Positions 34,705-44,598 of a stretch of 64,000 nt of DNA are shown here, in pieces. The notes below the pieces were generated by a model. The model did not search any database and was not told the DNA's origin. It saw only the letters and a program-made list of their open reading frames with translations. Each line of letters opens with the position of its first letter. The stretch's first letter is position 1. Origin of the DNA: Oscillatoriales cyanobacterium CG2_30_40_61. GTDB lineage: Bacteria > Cyanobacteriota > Cyanobacteriia > Cyanobacteriales > Microcoleaceae. The translations under genes and the position numbers were made by a program. The DNA is taken from contig MNYZ01000100.1 in the NCBI GenBank assembly GCA_001873365.1, positions 1 to 64,000 of the forward strand, given 5' to 3'.

Positions 34705-37302
34705 TTAAGGGCAATTATGGGACTGAAGTAGAGCTAAAACTTTCTTAACTCCTTCGGGGAAAATCACCACCAGACTACCCGGAGTTGCTTCGCCCAGAGC
34801 AGTTTCAATAGCTTGTACTTCTTCGAGAATAATCTGATAATCAAAATCAGGATTTTCCTGTTTAACCCCAATTTCAATATATTTAGCCACATCTCCCCGG
34901 GGACAGCCGCGATTGTCCTCGTCTTCCTTAATAATAATCCGCTCGAACATTTGGGCTGCTAATCGTCCTAATTCGATGAAATCCTCCGGGCGACGGTCTC
35001 CGGGAGCACAGACCACCCCAATCCGTTTACCATCGGGCCAATTGCGGACAAATTCCAGAATTGCTTGAAAACTGGCACGGTTATGGGCATAATCGAGTAG
35101 AACATGGAAAGACTGATAAGGAATTAAATTCATCCGTCCGGGGGTTTGTTCCACCGACATCTGAAATGTCCGTAACGCCTGACTAATATCCTCAATGGTG
35201 ACTCCCTGCACATAGGCGGCTAAACTGGCGGCGAGGGCATTGGCTATCATAAATGGAGCTAACCCCCGTAAGGTGAGGGGAACATTAGCCATTTGTTCCA
35301 CCCGAATCATTTGATCTGCTTTTAAAAAGGATAAATAACCGGATTCATAAATAGCTGCAACGCCCCCTTGAGCAACGTGTTCAGACACGATCGGGTTATC
35401 AGCATTCAGTGAAAAATAAGCCACTTTTGCTTTTAACTGAGATGCCATAGCTACTACTAACGGATCATCGGCATTTAACACCGCGTACTCACTAGCCGCC
35501 CTTGCCACAACGCTTTTTACCTCTGCCATCTCCTCGACGGTGTTAATATCCTGTAACCCTAGATGGTCTTGGGAAACATTCAAGACCACGCCCACATCGC
35601 AGCGATTAAACCCCAATCCTGAGCGGAGAATTCCTCCCCGGGCGGCTTCTAATACGGCCAGTTCCACGGTGGGATCATTTAAAATTAAGGCGGCGCTTTG
35701 AGGGCCCGTATTATCTCCGGCTTCTGCTAAAAAATCTCCGATATAAGTACCATCAGTGGTCGTAAAACCTACGATTTTTTTAGTTTGTTTAAAAATATGG
35801 GCAATTAAACGGGTAGTAGTAGTTTTACCATTAGTTCCGGTAATGGCGGTAATCGGAATCTGACTGGGGGTTCCGGGGGGATAGAGCATATCCACAATCG
35901 GCACGGCCACGTTCCTGGATGTGCCTTGATTGGGGTGAATGTGCATCCGTAACCCGGGGGCAGCGTTAACTTCCACAATCACCCCATCCACTTCTCGCAG
36001 GGGGCGACTAATATCGGGGGCGGTAATATCAATTCCGGCAATATCTAGGCCAATAATTTGGGCGGCGCGTTCGGCAATCCAAATATTTTCCGGGTGAATT
36101 TCATCGGTTTTATCAATGGCAATACCCCCGGTACTTAAATTAGCTGTGGCTTTGAGATAACAAATATCTCCTTTTTTGGGAACACTTTCTAAGCGATAAC
36201 CTTGTTGTTTTAAAATATCAATACTGTTGCGATCAATTTCAATCCGAGTTAACATATTTTCGTGACCACTACCTCGACGGGGATCAAGGTTTGTTTCTTC
36301 AACTAATTCGACTAAATTTGAACGACCATCTCCAATAACATGGGCTGGAATTCGTTGCGCCACCGCCACAAATTTTCCTTGAATCACTAACACCCGATAG
36401 TCATTTCCTTTATAGAATCTTTCAACAATTATACTGCCAATTTTTGATTCCTTTTTAGCCATTTCATAGGCATTCTCTGCCTGATTCCAATCTTGGATAT
36501 CCAGGGTAATCCCTCGACCATGATTCCCATCTAGGGGTTTTAAAACAATCGGAAATCCACCAATATTATCAATAGCTTTTTCTAAATCATCTAAACTATC
36601 AATAACGGTTCCTTTGGGCACGGGTAAACGGGCTGCATCCAGGAGAGTTTTTGTACCTTCTTTATCTCCAGCAAATTCAATCCCTAAAATACTGGTTCCG
36701 TCGGTTTGGGATGCTTGAATTCGTCGTTGTTTTTTGCCATAACCCAGTTGAATAACATGGCGGGCGGGTAATTCTTTCCAGGGAATTCCACGGGCTTCGG
36801 CTTCTTCAACAATGGCTTCCGTTGTCGGGCCAAGTTGAGCCCCTAGGAAAATTTCTTGTAAGTCTTCTAAATCCTGTTGTAGTTCGGTTTCAGGGTAACA
36901 TCCATAATCAATTAAACGATGGCATAATCTTACTGCTGCTCTAGCTGCATAGCGTCCGGCTTCCGCGATTTTATATTCAAAGATAACTCTCTGGACTCCG
37001 GGTTGGGAACTCCCACGGGTACAGCCAAAGTCCACAGGCATTCCGGCTAATCTTTGCAATTCTAGGACAACTTGTAGAACCACATCACTCATCAAAATTC
37101 CAGTTTGGAGATTTGTCAGGAAATCTTGATATTTTGCTGGAGTTAAATGGGGTAAAATTTCACAAAGTCCCTCGCAAAAATCGGGAATTTCATGGGTGTA
37201 GCGATTATCCTTTTCTAAATCGAGATGAATAATAATCAGATTGTGAACATCAATACTCCAAAAATTAGGCCCTGATAGGGTTTGAGTTTTTATAATTTTC
37301 AT
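34705..37302 (-). CDS. cphA: cyanophycin synthetase
   Basis: Makes the storage polymer multi-L-arginyl-poly-L-aspartate without ribosomes, using ATP. The 865 residues match the family. An N-terminal domain (MKIIKTQTLSGPNFWSID) precedes an ATP-grasp domain (GTVIDSLDDL, KPLDGNHGRGITLDI) and a Mur-ligase-like domain with P-loop ITGTNGKTTTTRLIAHI and DYAHNRASF. It has an ideal TAGGAGGG site 8 nt before ATG. cphB, usually the partner, is absent from the window. Confidence 0.95.
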   Translation of the reverse strand: MKIIKTQTLSGPNFWSIDVHNLIIIHLDLEKDNRYTHEIPDFCEGLCEILPHLTPAKYQDFLTNLQTGILMSDVVLQVVLELQRLAGMPVDFGCTRGSSQPGVQRVIFEYKIAEAGRYAARAAVRLCHRLIDYGCYPETELQQDLEDLQEIFLGAQLGPTTEAIVEEAEARGIPWKELPARHVIQLGYGKKQRRIQASQTDGTSILGIEFAGDKEGTKTLLDAARLPVPKGTVIDSLDDLEKAIDNIGGFPIVLKPLDGNHGRGITLDIQDWNQAENAYEMAKKESKIGSIIVERFYKGNDYRVLVIQGKFVAVAQRIPAHVIGDGRSNLVELVEETNLDPRRGSGHENMLTRIEIDRNSIDILKQQGYRLESVPKKGDICYLKATANLSTGGIAIDKTDEIHPENIWIAERAAQIIGLDIAGIDITAPDISRPLREVDGVIVEVNAAPGLRMHIHPNQGTSRNVAVPIVDMLYPPGTPSQIPITAITGTNGKTTTTRLIAHIFKQTKKIVGFTTTDGTYIGDFLAEAGDNTGPQSAALILNDPTVELAVLEAARGGILRSGLGFNRCDVGVVLNVSQDHLGLQDINTVEEMAEVKSVVARAASEYAVLNADDPLVVAMASQLKAKVAYFSLNADNPIVSEHVAQGGVAAIYESGYLSFLKADQMIRVEQMANVPLTLRGLAPFMIANALAASLAAYVQGVTIEDISQALRTFQMSVEQTPGRMNLIPYQSFHVLLDYAHNRASFQAILEFVRNWPDGKRIGVVCAPGDRRPEDFIELGRLAAQMFERIIIKEDEDNRGCPRGDVAKYIEIGVKQENPDFDYQIILEEVQAIETALGEATPGSLVVIFPEGVKKVLALLQSHNCP

Positions 37303-37658
37303 TGGTATTCCCTCCTAAGCTCATGGATGCGGTCATTTCAACAATTCAACATCGTGATGAATTATCCCACAATTTCAGACAATATAAACACCAAGATTCC
37401 TGAAGTGGGGTAAATTGTCAACAATTTAAGGAAAATATTAGATTCTGTTAAAACTTGATAATCAGCCTCGGAAGTCCCCGGCGCAATTTTATGATTATTT
37501 AAACGCTGATATTAATTTTTATTTGGAGAGAATAACCCGCAAAATTTCCAGACGATAGCAGTATTTTTTGGTAGCTATTTTAAAAATTAACAAACATATT
37601 TATCCCCTTCCATCTACCCTTAAACCCTGGAGACTCCGACATCTATATCTAATAGATG

Positions 37659-37687
37659 TTGACAATTGTAAAATTATCTGATATAGA
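37659..37687 (+). promoter_or_regulatory. strong sigma-70-type promoter
   Basis: TTGACA (37659-37664) and TATAGA (37682-37687) with a 17-bp spacer lie about 120 bp before the PulC/PilP-like gene. The rest of the 37303-37808 spacer holds no gene and should also contain the cphA promoter on the other strand. Confidence 0.6.
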
Positions 37688-37808
37688 TATTAAAATTTAC
37701 AGCTATTTATGATCAAACTCGACTCTAAAAGTGATATAAAAATATCAATAAAATAGCTGTATCATCAATAAATCGAGGTTAACGATTTACGGAGACAAGG
37801 AGCAATCA

Positions 37809-38981
37809 ATGGCTCAAAAAACGATCAATAAAACCCAATTGGAATTCTCAGAAGTTCCGATCGCCAAAGCACCGATATCGGTAGAAGCCTATGCCGATGA
37901 ACTGATGGACGACATTTTTTCCGATGTGGATCGGGTGATCCAGGGACAATCTCGGCTCCCCAAAGAAGCGCTCAAACCGGAATTTGTCTCCCTAAAATCG
38001 ATTAAAGTCCCTCAAATTATTCTACCTCCGATGCCACGGGAGGAGGCAGAAGACCCGGACAAATTAAGGGATGCGAGTGTGAAAAAATCCGCTCCCTCCT
38101 TGGATCGGATTCTGTTAATTGCGGCGTTTTCCTCATTATTTATTACCCTATTATTATGGTTAGCTACCCGGGGAGGTTTGGGCCGTTTATTTGCCCCCGA
38201 ACCCGTAGCCGTAGCCCCTGAACCCGTCTTAGATGCTAAAACCAAAGCGGATATTCAATTTTCCAATTATATTCAGCGATCGCTCACCAATATTGAACAA
38301 CAAAATCAACAAACCGGGCTAGGGTTGCCCCTATTACCCCCGCCCGTGGCCAATGCCCCCCTCCCCACCCTGCCCGTTCCTGGAACTCCCACCATGGCCC
38401 CCGTGGCTCCCGTGGTGGATACCAATAACCTTGTCGCCGCGATTAACCGAGTGGCTGGGGCGATCCAAGATGCCTCTAATCAAACCGCCTCTCTATCTCA
38501 ACAGGTGATGAACAGCTTGGCCAAGGGACAACAAAGCCCAGCCCCGGCTCCGGTTACGGTTCCTGGTGGCAGGGGTTCGGGTGCTGTCCCCGCAGCGGCC
38601 CCTAAAGCCACGGCTTCAGCCCCCGCCACCCAACCCAAACCCGCCACACCCACCCAAGTCGCTCCCGCAACTCCTCAAGTTCGGGAGGAAGTCCCGGCGG
38701 CAACTATTCCATTACCCCCGCCACCGGCGGTCACGGAAACCCCCGCAGAACAGCCCACGGCAGTCAATCCAGCCCCCGTAATCGCCCATACCTTAGTGGG
38801 GATTTTGGAATTGGGCGATCGTTCCGCGGCTCTGTTTGAAATTAATGGAGTAGCTCGTCGGATTTATGTCGGTGAAACCATTGGCGCCAGTGGTTGGTCA
38901 CTGGTGGAAGTTGTTAACCAAGAAGCGGTTATTCGTCGGAATGGGGAGGTTAAAACAATCTTTGTCGGACAACAATTCTAA
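37809..38981 (+). CDS. membrane protein with PulC/PilP-like C-terminal domain
   Basis: A 390-residue protein with a cytoplasmic N-terminus (1-95), one transmembrane helix (about 99-120, ILLIAAFSSLFITLLLW), a long Pro/Ala-rich periplasmic linker, and a C-terminal beta domain (about 322-390, LVGILELGDRSAALFEINGV followed by RRIYVGETI) that resembles the type II secretion PulC/pilus PilP HR domain. Inference: links an inner-membrane machine to an outer-membrane secretin. The neighbours give no secretion operon. The start has AAGGAG 6 nt upstream. Confidence 0.65.
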   Translation: MAQKTINKTQLEFSEVPIAKAPISVEAYADELMDDIFSDVDRVIQGQSRLPKEALKPEFVSLKSIKVPQIILPPMPREEAEDPDKLRDASVKKSAPSLDRILLIAAFSSLFITLLLWLATRGGLGRLFAPEPVAVAPEPVLDAKTKADIQFSNYIQRSLTNIEQQNQQTGLGLPLLPPPVANAPLPTLPVPGTPTMAPVAPVVDTNNLVAAINRVAGAIQDASNQTASLSQQVMNSLAKGQQSPAPAPVTVPGGRGSGAVPAAAPKATASAPATQPKPATPTQVAPATPQVREEVPAATIPLPPPPAVTETPAEQPTAVNPAPVIAHTLVGILELGDRSAALFEINGVARRIYVGETIGASGWSLVEVVNQEAVIRRNGEVKTIFVGQQF

Positions 38982-38996
38982 ATTGGTTAATCCCTG

Positions 38997-39026
38997 TGGA
39001 GAGACGCGCCGTGGCACGTCTCTACT
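38997..39026. repeat. GAGACG/CGTCTC palindromic repeat
   Basis: An imperfect palindrome with arms AGAGACG and CGTCTCT lies between two plus-strand genes. The same family, as a perfect 28-nt palindrome, is found inside the glutamate synthase gene at 56061-56088. Confidence 0.6.
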
Positions 39027-39050
39027 GTTCTTTTATATCTGATATCAATT

Positions 39051-39632
39051 ATGGGTTTATTTGAAGATTTTAGTAATTTTTTTGAGACTCGTTTAGATGA
39101 ATTTCTCAAGGATAATCCCCATTTAGAATTACAAGCTTTAGAAGAACAATTGCGGGAACAAGAGGAAGATACCTTACGGTTAATTGCTGAGTTGAACCGA
39201 GAGGAAAAAAAGCTGCAAACTCAAATTTTAGCGGTGGCTCAAGATGTCCAGAAATGGCATAAATGGGTGCAAAAAGCACAGGCAGCTAATCGTTTAGATT
39301 TAGTTGCCCCCGCCCAAGAGCGAGAGGCGGCATTTTTACGTCAGGGAAATCAACTTTGGGGACAAATGCAAGGAGTGAAAGAACGGATTAAAAAATCTCA
39401 AGAAGTCTATGCTCAAGTTCAACAACGCCATCAAGAAGTTAAAGTTAAAGCCGCAGAATTAGAAGCGAACCGCGTCAAAGCCAAGGCTCAACAAAAACCT
39501 CAAAATCCCTGGGAAACTCAAGGTTGGAATCAGAGTAAATCCTATGGTAGTTCTAATTCTTTAGAATCACAATTTAAACAATGGGAAATGGATGAAGAAT
39601 TAGAAGATTTGAAACGGAATATGGGACTTTAG
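39051..39632 (+). CDS. TIGR04376 coiled-coil protein
   Basis: A 193-residue protein. MGLFEDFSNFFETRLDEFLK, then ELQALEEQLREQEEDTLRLI and GNQLWGQMQGVKERI are the recognisable core of TIGR04376, a cyanobacterial family of unknown function. It is mostly a charged coiled coil with an Asn/Ser/Gln-rich end. It follows the PulC/PilP-like gene by 69 bp on the same strand and may share its promoter. Confidence 0.75.
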   Translation: MGLFEDFSNFFETRLDEFLKDNPHLELQALEEQLREQEEDTLRLIAELNREEKKLQTQILAVAQDVQKWHKWVQKAQAANRLDLVAPAQEREAAFLRQGNQLWGQMQGVKERIKKSQEVYAQVQQRHQEVKVKAAELEANRVKAKAQQKPQNPWETQGWNQSKSYGSSNSLESQFKQWEMDEELEDLKRNMGL

Positions 39633-39636
39633 AATT

Positions 39637-40224
39637 TTATTCCTCTGATTGTTCAAAATTTACTTGTTCATAGATATCGGTTAAATTGATCGGAAAATCT
39701 AGGGCACTTAAGGTTAAAATAGAATCCGCCGACTCATAAAAATTAACTTGCCATTTTCCCGTTTCTGTTTTTACAAATTGTTCAACGGAATATTGATATT
39801 GATCGATTAAAATATATTCTTGAAATTCGGGAATAGAACGATAATACTTGAATTTATCTCCGCGATCATAACTTCCCGTTGATTGAGATAAAACTTCCAC
39901 AATGACTAGGGGATTTAAAACCGTATCCGTGCGATTTTCGTGATAAATAACATCCCCTTTAATCACCATTAAATCGGGATAGGTATATAACCGATAATCA
40001 GGCATCCATAGACGGACATCCCCAATAAATAATCTATATTTTTGACCCCTTAATGCTAATTTTAGTTGAAAATAAGCATTTCCAGAAATTTGATTATGAT
40101 TAGTCGTACCCCCAGTCATAGGAATAATATCTCCGTCTCGATATTCATGTTTAAATTCTGCGGTTTCTTCGAGTTTAAAATACTCCTCTGGAGAATAGAG
40201 GAGAGGTTTAGCTTGCATAACCAT
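39637..40224 (-). CDS. Uma2-family (DUF820) putative nuclease
   Basis: A 195-residue Uma2 protein. LEETAEFKHEYRDGDIIPMTGGTTNHNQIS and YPDLMVIKGDV...NPLVIVEVLSQSTG...KFKYYRSIPEFQEYILIDQ... are typical of this restriction-endonuclease-like fold, with conserved Glu and Asp/Lys residues. The family is hugely expanded in cyanobacteria and its role is unknown. AGGAG lies 6 nt before the ATG. Confidence 0.85.
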   Translation of the reverse strand: MVMQAKPLLYSPEEYFKLEETAEFKHEYRDGDIIPMTGGTTNHNQISGNAYFQLKLALRGQKYRLFIGDVRLWMPDYRLYTYPDLMVIKGDVIYHENRTDTVLNPLVIVEVLSQSTGSYDRGDKFKYYRSIPEFQEYILIDQYQYSVEQFVKTETGKWQVNFYESADSILTLSALDFPINLTDIYEQVNFEQSEE

Positions 40225-40264
40225 ATCATTCTCCTACCTAGATCACATCCTTTTATTATATAGC

Positions 40265-41017
40265 CTATTGTGGCAAAATTTTAATCTCAAGATTAATCTT
40301 TTCTTGCCATTCTCGAATATAAACTAACAACCCATACATAAATACAATTACTCCCATCATTTCCATAATTTCTTCTACAATTGCTACCAATGAATAAACC
40401 AGACTTTGTTGATGGTGATAAAACGCCACAACACTCCCGACCATTTCCATTAATAATGCTCCACCAATATATAAAGAGGTGGCTAAAATAAAATGGTAAC
40501 GGGTTTTTCGGGGCAGATGTAACCAAAATTGCCAATATTTACGCAGGAAAACTACTACCAAAATTATGCCTGGAATTACCCACATTGAACGTAAAAAGGG
40601 CGGTAAATTTAACCCTTTAGCAACATCAGGAATAATTAAAATTTCATGAATTGTAGCTACTTCATCAAGAGCTAATAACCAAAAAATAATCGATAACCAT
40701 TTCCATTGTTGGAAATAACGATATTTAGCTGAGGAATGATTGTGAGCATCAGTTAAGGAGTTTTGTTGTTCAAGTTCAGCTTGTTTTGCCGAGGCGATCG
40801 CACCTAATAACCAAGCACAAAAAGCCAACATAAACGCACTAAACCAAGTAGGTAAATTCATCTCTCGGTCAACATTAAACATCGATGTCCAATCTTTTCG
40901 ATAGTTAAATCCAAACCGACCAATTTGTACGAGAATACTCGTAAAGGTAAAAAATCCCACCCCCATTGTTAGGCGTTTAGCTAATGTTAAAGGGGACAAC
41001 GTTAGAGATAATTGCAT
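40265..41017 (-). CDS. multi-spanning membrane protein of unknown function
   Basis: A 250-residue protein with six to seven hydrophobic helices and short loops. I do not recognise a family. It is last in a three-gene run with the GT39-like glycosyltransferase (42 bp away) and the 529-residue protein, all on the minus strand, so a role in cell-surface glycan handling is an inference from context. Confidence 0.6.
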   Translation of the reverse strand: MQLSLTLSPLTLAKRLTMGVGFFTFTSILVQIGRFGFNYRKDWTSMFNVDREMNLPTWFSAFMLAFCAWLLGAIASAKQAELEQQNSLTDAHNHSSAKYRYFQQWKWLSIIFWLLALDEVATIHEILIIPDVAKGLNLPPFLRSMWVIPGIILVVVFLRKYWQFWLHLPRKTRYHFILATSLYIGGALLMEMVGSVVAFYHHQQSLVYSLVAIVEEIMEMMGVIVFMYGLLVYIREWQEKINLEIKILPQ

Positions 41018-41058
41018 TTGAACTTATCCTATTTGATCAACCTCAAATCATAACCCAA

Positions 41059-42768
41059 CTATCGACAATAATATCGTCGATATCGATATCCATTAAACTT
41101 AGGTTGAGGACGGGGATCTGGTTGACATCGGAATTGACTAAAATCCGTATTATCTTTTAAATTCACCGCCCATAACTCAAAGGGACGTTTAATTTGAGTT
41201 AAAGCAGTTGCTAAAGCCGGAGAAGGATGATCGGTTTTTTTGACTAATATAAACTGCGGTAAATTATTAGCTTTTTGACGCTTAAATTCTAATCCTAACC
41301 CCATTAAAGATCGAGTTTCTGCATGGGTTTTTTGGGTTGTAGCAATAATCACAAGTGTTTGTGCTTGATTAATAATATAATTCCCTAAAAGATCTGACCT
41401 TTGGGATTTTTGAAAACCATAATTTCCCCCAACTGTTAATGCACCCAAACACCCCATAATTAATGTGATAATTACAATTTTTTTCCCATTTGCTTGTAAA
41501 ATAGGTGGAAGTGAAACCCAAGAATAATTAGGAATTGTGGGTTGTTTCCAAATAACTCCTAATCCAGAGCCTAAAATTAAAATAAATACCGGAAAGTAAA
41601 CAAATTGATATCTCGCCGCTAGTGATACATCCTTTTGGAGTCCATAAATTATAATTAAAAACAGTGCCAAAACACTAATTAAAATACCGCCAAAAATTTT
41701 AGTTTCTAGTTTAGTGTTGGATGCTTGAAGATTCAACCTAATTCCTTGAATTATCCCCGGACTGATCCAAACTAAAACTGTTAATAAAATTAATACTGAA
41801 ATTAATGTTATAATTATAGAAGTCCCTTCAACGGGTAATAGAAATATTTGGGTAATTAACCAGGCAAATAACCGAAATAAAGGCTCTATAAATCCTAATC
41901 CCTGAAATTCGGTTTCGATCCATTCCGTGAGTTGATCATTAGGAAGATTTTTTAAAATTGGAATCCAAACCAACCCAGTAATTAATGTTCCGAATATGAC
42001 TAGATAAATTCTTAACCAAGCTGTTCTAAAAAGTCCTAATTTATTTCGCCAATCCTTTAACCAAAATCCCGCTAAAACCAACCCCTCTGCACCTAATAAC
42101 ACAATAAAAAAATAGTGACTAGCAATTCCTAATCCATTCATAATAATCCAACCAATGACTTGAATTAGAGATAGTTTTTTTTCTCCCTCTAAACTTCTAA
42201 TTGCCTTGACTAAATAGCCTAAAGATGCGATAATAAAAAGTATAGTTATTGTATAGTGACGGGCTTCCTGTGATAAGTAAATTCCATAGGGAGAAATAGC
42301 TATTAAGGCTGCGGTAATTTGGGCAAAAATCAAAGATCCAAAGGCAAAATAACTTAAACTAAAGATAGCTGGAATTGATAAAACTCCTAAAATAGAACTG
42401 AGCGATCGCGCCACCGTTAAAGATACCAATTCCCCATCTATTGAAAACAACCGCATCCAGAAATAATTCAGCAAAAAATATAACGGGGGATGATTACTTT
42501 CCGTAAATAAATGATAAACAACATCCGCAGGTTGACTAGCGGTTTCAAACCGTAAAGGATATAATAAAATATCCGTCGAAATGATTTGATCTAAAGGAAT
42601 AGTTTTCAGACCGTGACCCAAACTAAACACCAAAGTAGAAATTTCAATACTTGATGCTGACTTATCTCCTAAACCCATAAATCTAAATAAAATTCCTAGT
42701 CCCACCCAAAATAATAGTAAACCTGGATGAAACCATCGGTTATTAACAATTTTAAGCACTGAAAACAA
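41059..42768 (-). CDS. GT39/ArnT-like membrane glycosyltransferase
   Basis: A 569-residue protein with about eleven transmembrane helices. The first large loop has ESNHPPLYFLLNYFWMRLFS and the segment IYLSQEARHYTITILFIIASL, both characteristic of PMT/ArnT-type glycosyltransferases that use polyprenyl-phosphate sugars. The C-terminal soluble part is poorly conserved. Substrate unknown. It lies 27 bp after the 529-residue gene, so they are probably co-transcribed. Confidence 0.8.
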   Translation of the reverse strand: MFSVLKIVNNRWFHPGLLLFWVGLGILFRFMGLGDKSASSIEISTLVFSLGHGLKTIPLDQIISTDILLYPLRFETASQPADVVYHLFTESNHPPLYFLLNYFWMRLFSIDGELVSLTVARSLSSILGVLSIPAIFSLSYFAFGSLIFAQITAALIAISPYGIYLSQEARHYTITILFIIASLGYLVKAIRSLEGEKKLSLIQVIGWIIMNGLGIASHYFFIVLLGAEGLVLAGFWLKDWRNKLGLFRTAWLRIYLVIFGTLITGLVWIPILKNLPNDQLTEWIETEFQGLGFIEPLFRLFAWLITQIFLLPVEGTSIIITLISVLILLTVLVWISPGIIQGIRLNLQASNTKLETKIFGGILISVLALFLIIIYGLQKDVSLAARYQFVYFPVFILILGSGLGVIWKQPTIPNYSWVSLPPILQANGKKIVIITLIMGCLGALTVGGNYGFQKSQRSDLLGNYIINQAQTLVIIATTQKTHAETRSLMGLGLEFKRQKANNLPQFILVKKTDHPSPALATALTQIKRPFELWAVNLKDNTDFSQFRCQPDPRPQPKFNGYRYRRYYCR

Positions 42769-42795
42769 TCCTCACAAAAATTAAACAATCATTCC

Positions 42796-44385
42796 TTAAA
42801 ACCGTCTTTCTAACTTCAAACATTGACCCGGAGTTAACTTTCTAATCTCATCGGTTAAATCTAACCAAGGTTGTAATTGTCCCCGTTGAAACGTGCGACT
42901 CAGGGGAATATCCATAGAGGTTTGATCACAACCTATTCCCACGGAAATCACCCCGCGCCAAGAATCAGCATATAATTCATCAATAATCTGCCATTGATTT
43001 TTTTCCCAACGAAATCGCCGGGTAAATCTAAAGGGTGAATCTTGTTTTCCTCTAACAATTTTAGCAGAATTTAACCTCTGAATTTGCTTGGAGAAAAACT
43101 TCCCTAATACTAACATTAAAATCCGCATAAAAACCAATTTTAACGAAGATAATTGATTAGGTTTAACCCAACTTAATCCCCCCTCAATTAAAACCTCATC
43201 CTGTTCAACATGAATAGTATAAGAACTCATTAAATGTGCTACAGCATTTTTAATTTGACGACCTTGACGAACTTGTAGGGAAAAATGAGTATCCGATAAA
43301 ATCAGTTTATTTTCCCTAAACAACTTAAAAACGCCCCCTTTATTTAAAGCCACATATAACTCCACATAAGGACGACGCTTAATTAAAATTTCCGCTTCCT
43401 TTAACCAAATACTCGCCACATCTCGCGCTAAAGGTTGGGGTCTTCCTGGGATAAAATCACGCCAAGTTAGTAAATAATTCCAAACCTGATTTCCTAATGA
43501 ATAATCATCTTCATAACAAGCGGATAAACCATTTTTAATCCCTAGTAAAAAACGGTCATTAATTCGCAAAGCATCCGGTAGCCATTCCCCCAATAATTCA
43601 AACCCATAAGGAAAAAATTGATAAGTATTTAAACTACCATATTCGCCCCCATACGAGCCATCAGGATGAATAAAATAGGAAACCAATTCTACCGCTTTCA
43701 GTAAAGACTCTTTCAACCTTAAATCCGCTCTCAAATCATCTAATTGAGCTAAAAAAGAAATCGTTAAGCTATGATAACCGGGATCAAAAGTTTCATTTTC
43801 TTTAAACCATCCCTCCTGACTTTGTAAAGATAATAACTTTTCTAAACGAGAGGCTTTAATTCGATGCCATTTAGAGGTTTGTAACATTTGACCCAAACGT
43901 TCTAAACACAAAAGAATTAGAGCTTCCTGACTCGCACTCTGACTCAATTTACCATGGGCTAAACCATTCGCTTGACGTTCAAAACATTGTAAGGCTTCAT
44001 AATTCATTAACCCCAATAAATGATAACTTTCTAAACTTGCAAATAAGGAAAAAGCCGTGGCTCTAGCAGAATGTTCTAAGGGTAAATTTTCATCACAAAA
44101 ACTATCTGTGTGAGCAGTATAAGTATTATAAATAATTCCCGCCTCTACCCAATTTTTAATCGCAGGTTGTTGATAATAGGGATTATCAGAAATAGGTAAA
44201 TCATAAACTAAAGCCAGGGGTAAAACAAATTCTTGCATTCTACCGTTGGCAAAATCTTTAGTTTTATAATGCCAAAAATTCCGATCAAAACAACCATAGG
44301 TTGGACTATGGGGATTTCGATCCAATAGGGTTAAAATTTTAGGAATTTGAGTTAACGCTTCACGGGCTAATAAATCTTTACTCAC
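42796..44385 (-). CDS. unknown protein, likely alpha/alpha-toroid fold
   Basis: A 529-residue soluble protein starting at GTG 44385. It contains helical repeats with LDRNPHSPTYGCFDRNFWHY, NTYTAHTDSFCDENLPLEHS, DGSYGGEYGSLNTYQFFPYG and an all-beta C-terminal third. This layout resembles heparinase II/III-like or squalene-cyclase-like toroid proteins, but no catalytic set can be assigned. Cyanobacterial homologues of this look are, from memory, found near polysaccharide genes. It heads the three-gene run with the GT39-like and membrane proteins. Confidence 0.6.
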   Translation of the reverse strand: MSKDLLAREALTQIPKILTLLDRNPHSPTYGCFDRNFWHYKTKDFANGRMQEFVLPLALVYDLPISDNPYYQQPAIKNWVEAGIIYNTYTAHTDSFCDENLPLEHSARATAFSLFASLESYHLLGLMNYEALQCFERQANGLAHGKLSQSASQEALILLCLERLGQMLQTSKWHRIKASRLEKLLSLQSQEGWFKENETFDPGYHSLTISFLAQLDDLRADLRLKESLLKAVELVSYFIHPDGSYGGEYGSLNTYQFFPYGFELLGEWLPDALRINDRFLLGIKNGLSACYEDDYSLGNQVWNYLLTWRDFIPGRPQPLARDVASIWLKEAEILIKRRPYVELYVALNKGGVFKLFRENKLILSDTHFSLQVRQGRQIKNAVAHLMSSYTIHVEQDEVLIEGGLSWVKPNQLSSLKLVFMRILMLVLGKFFSKQIQRLNSAKIVRGKQDSPFRFTRRFRWEKNQWQIIDELYADSWRGVISVGIGCDQTSMDIPLSRTFQRGQLQPWLDLTDEIRKLTPGQCLKLERRF

Positions 44386-44483
44386 GGTTAATAGTTGCTA
44401 TTAGTTGCACCAAACAAATCACCGCCATTGTACCAAAAAAGGGGCGATCGCTACTTCCTGATCGCACCTTTTTTGCTACTCCC

Positions 44484-44555
44484 CCGTAGTAAGCCCTTCA
44501 GGGCTTTATCTCTGAGATTATATCCCCCTAAATCCCCATTAAAAAGGGGGACTTT
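44484..44555. repeat. CCCTTCAGGGCTT and CCCCCTAAATCCCC repeats
   Basis: A hairpin unit GTAGTAAGCCCTTCAGGGCTT, also seen upstream of recR, is followed by a CCCCCTAAATCCCC/AAAAGGGGGAC unit. No gene in 44386-44598. Confidence 0.65.
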
Positions 44556-44598
44556 TAAGTTATATGTTGAATCTCATGCGAAAGAAAAATTTAATAGA

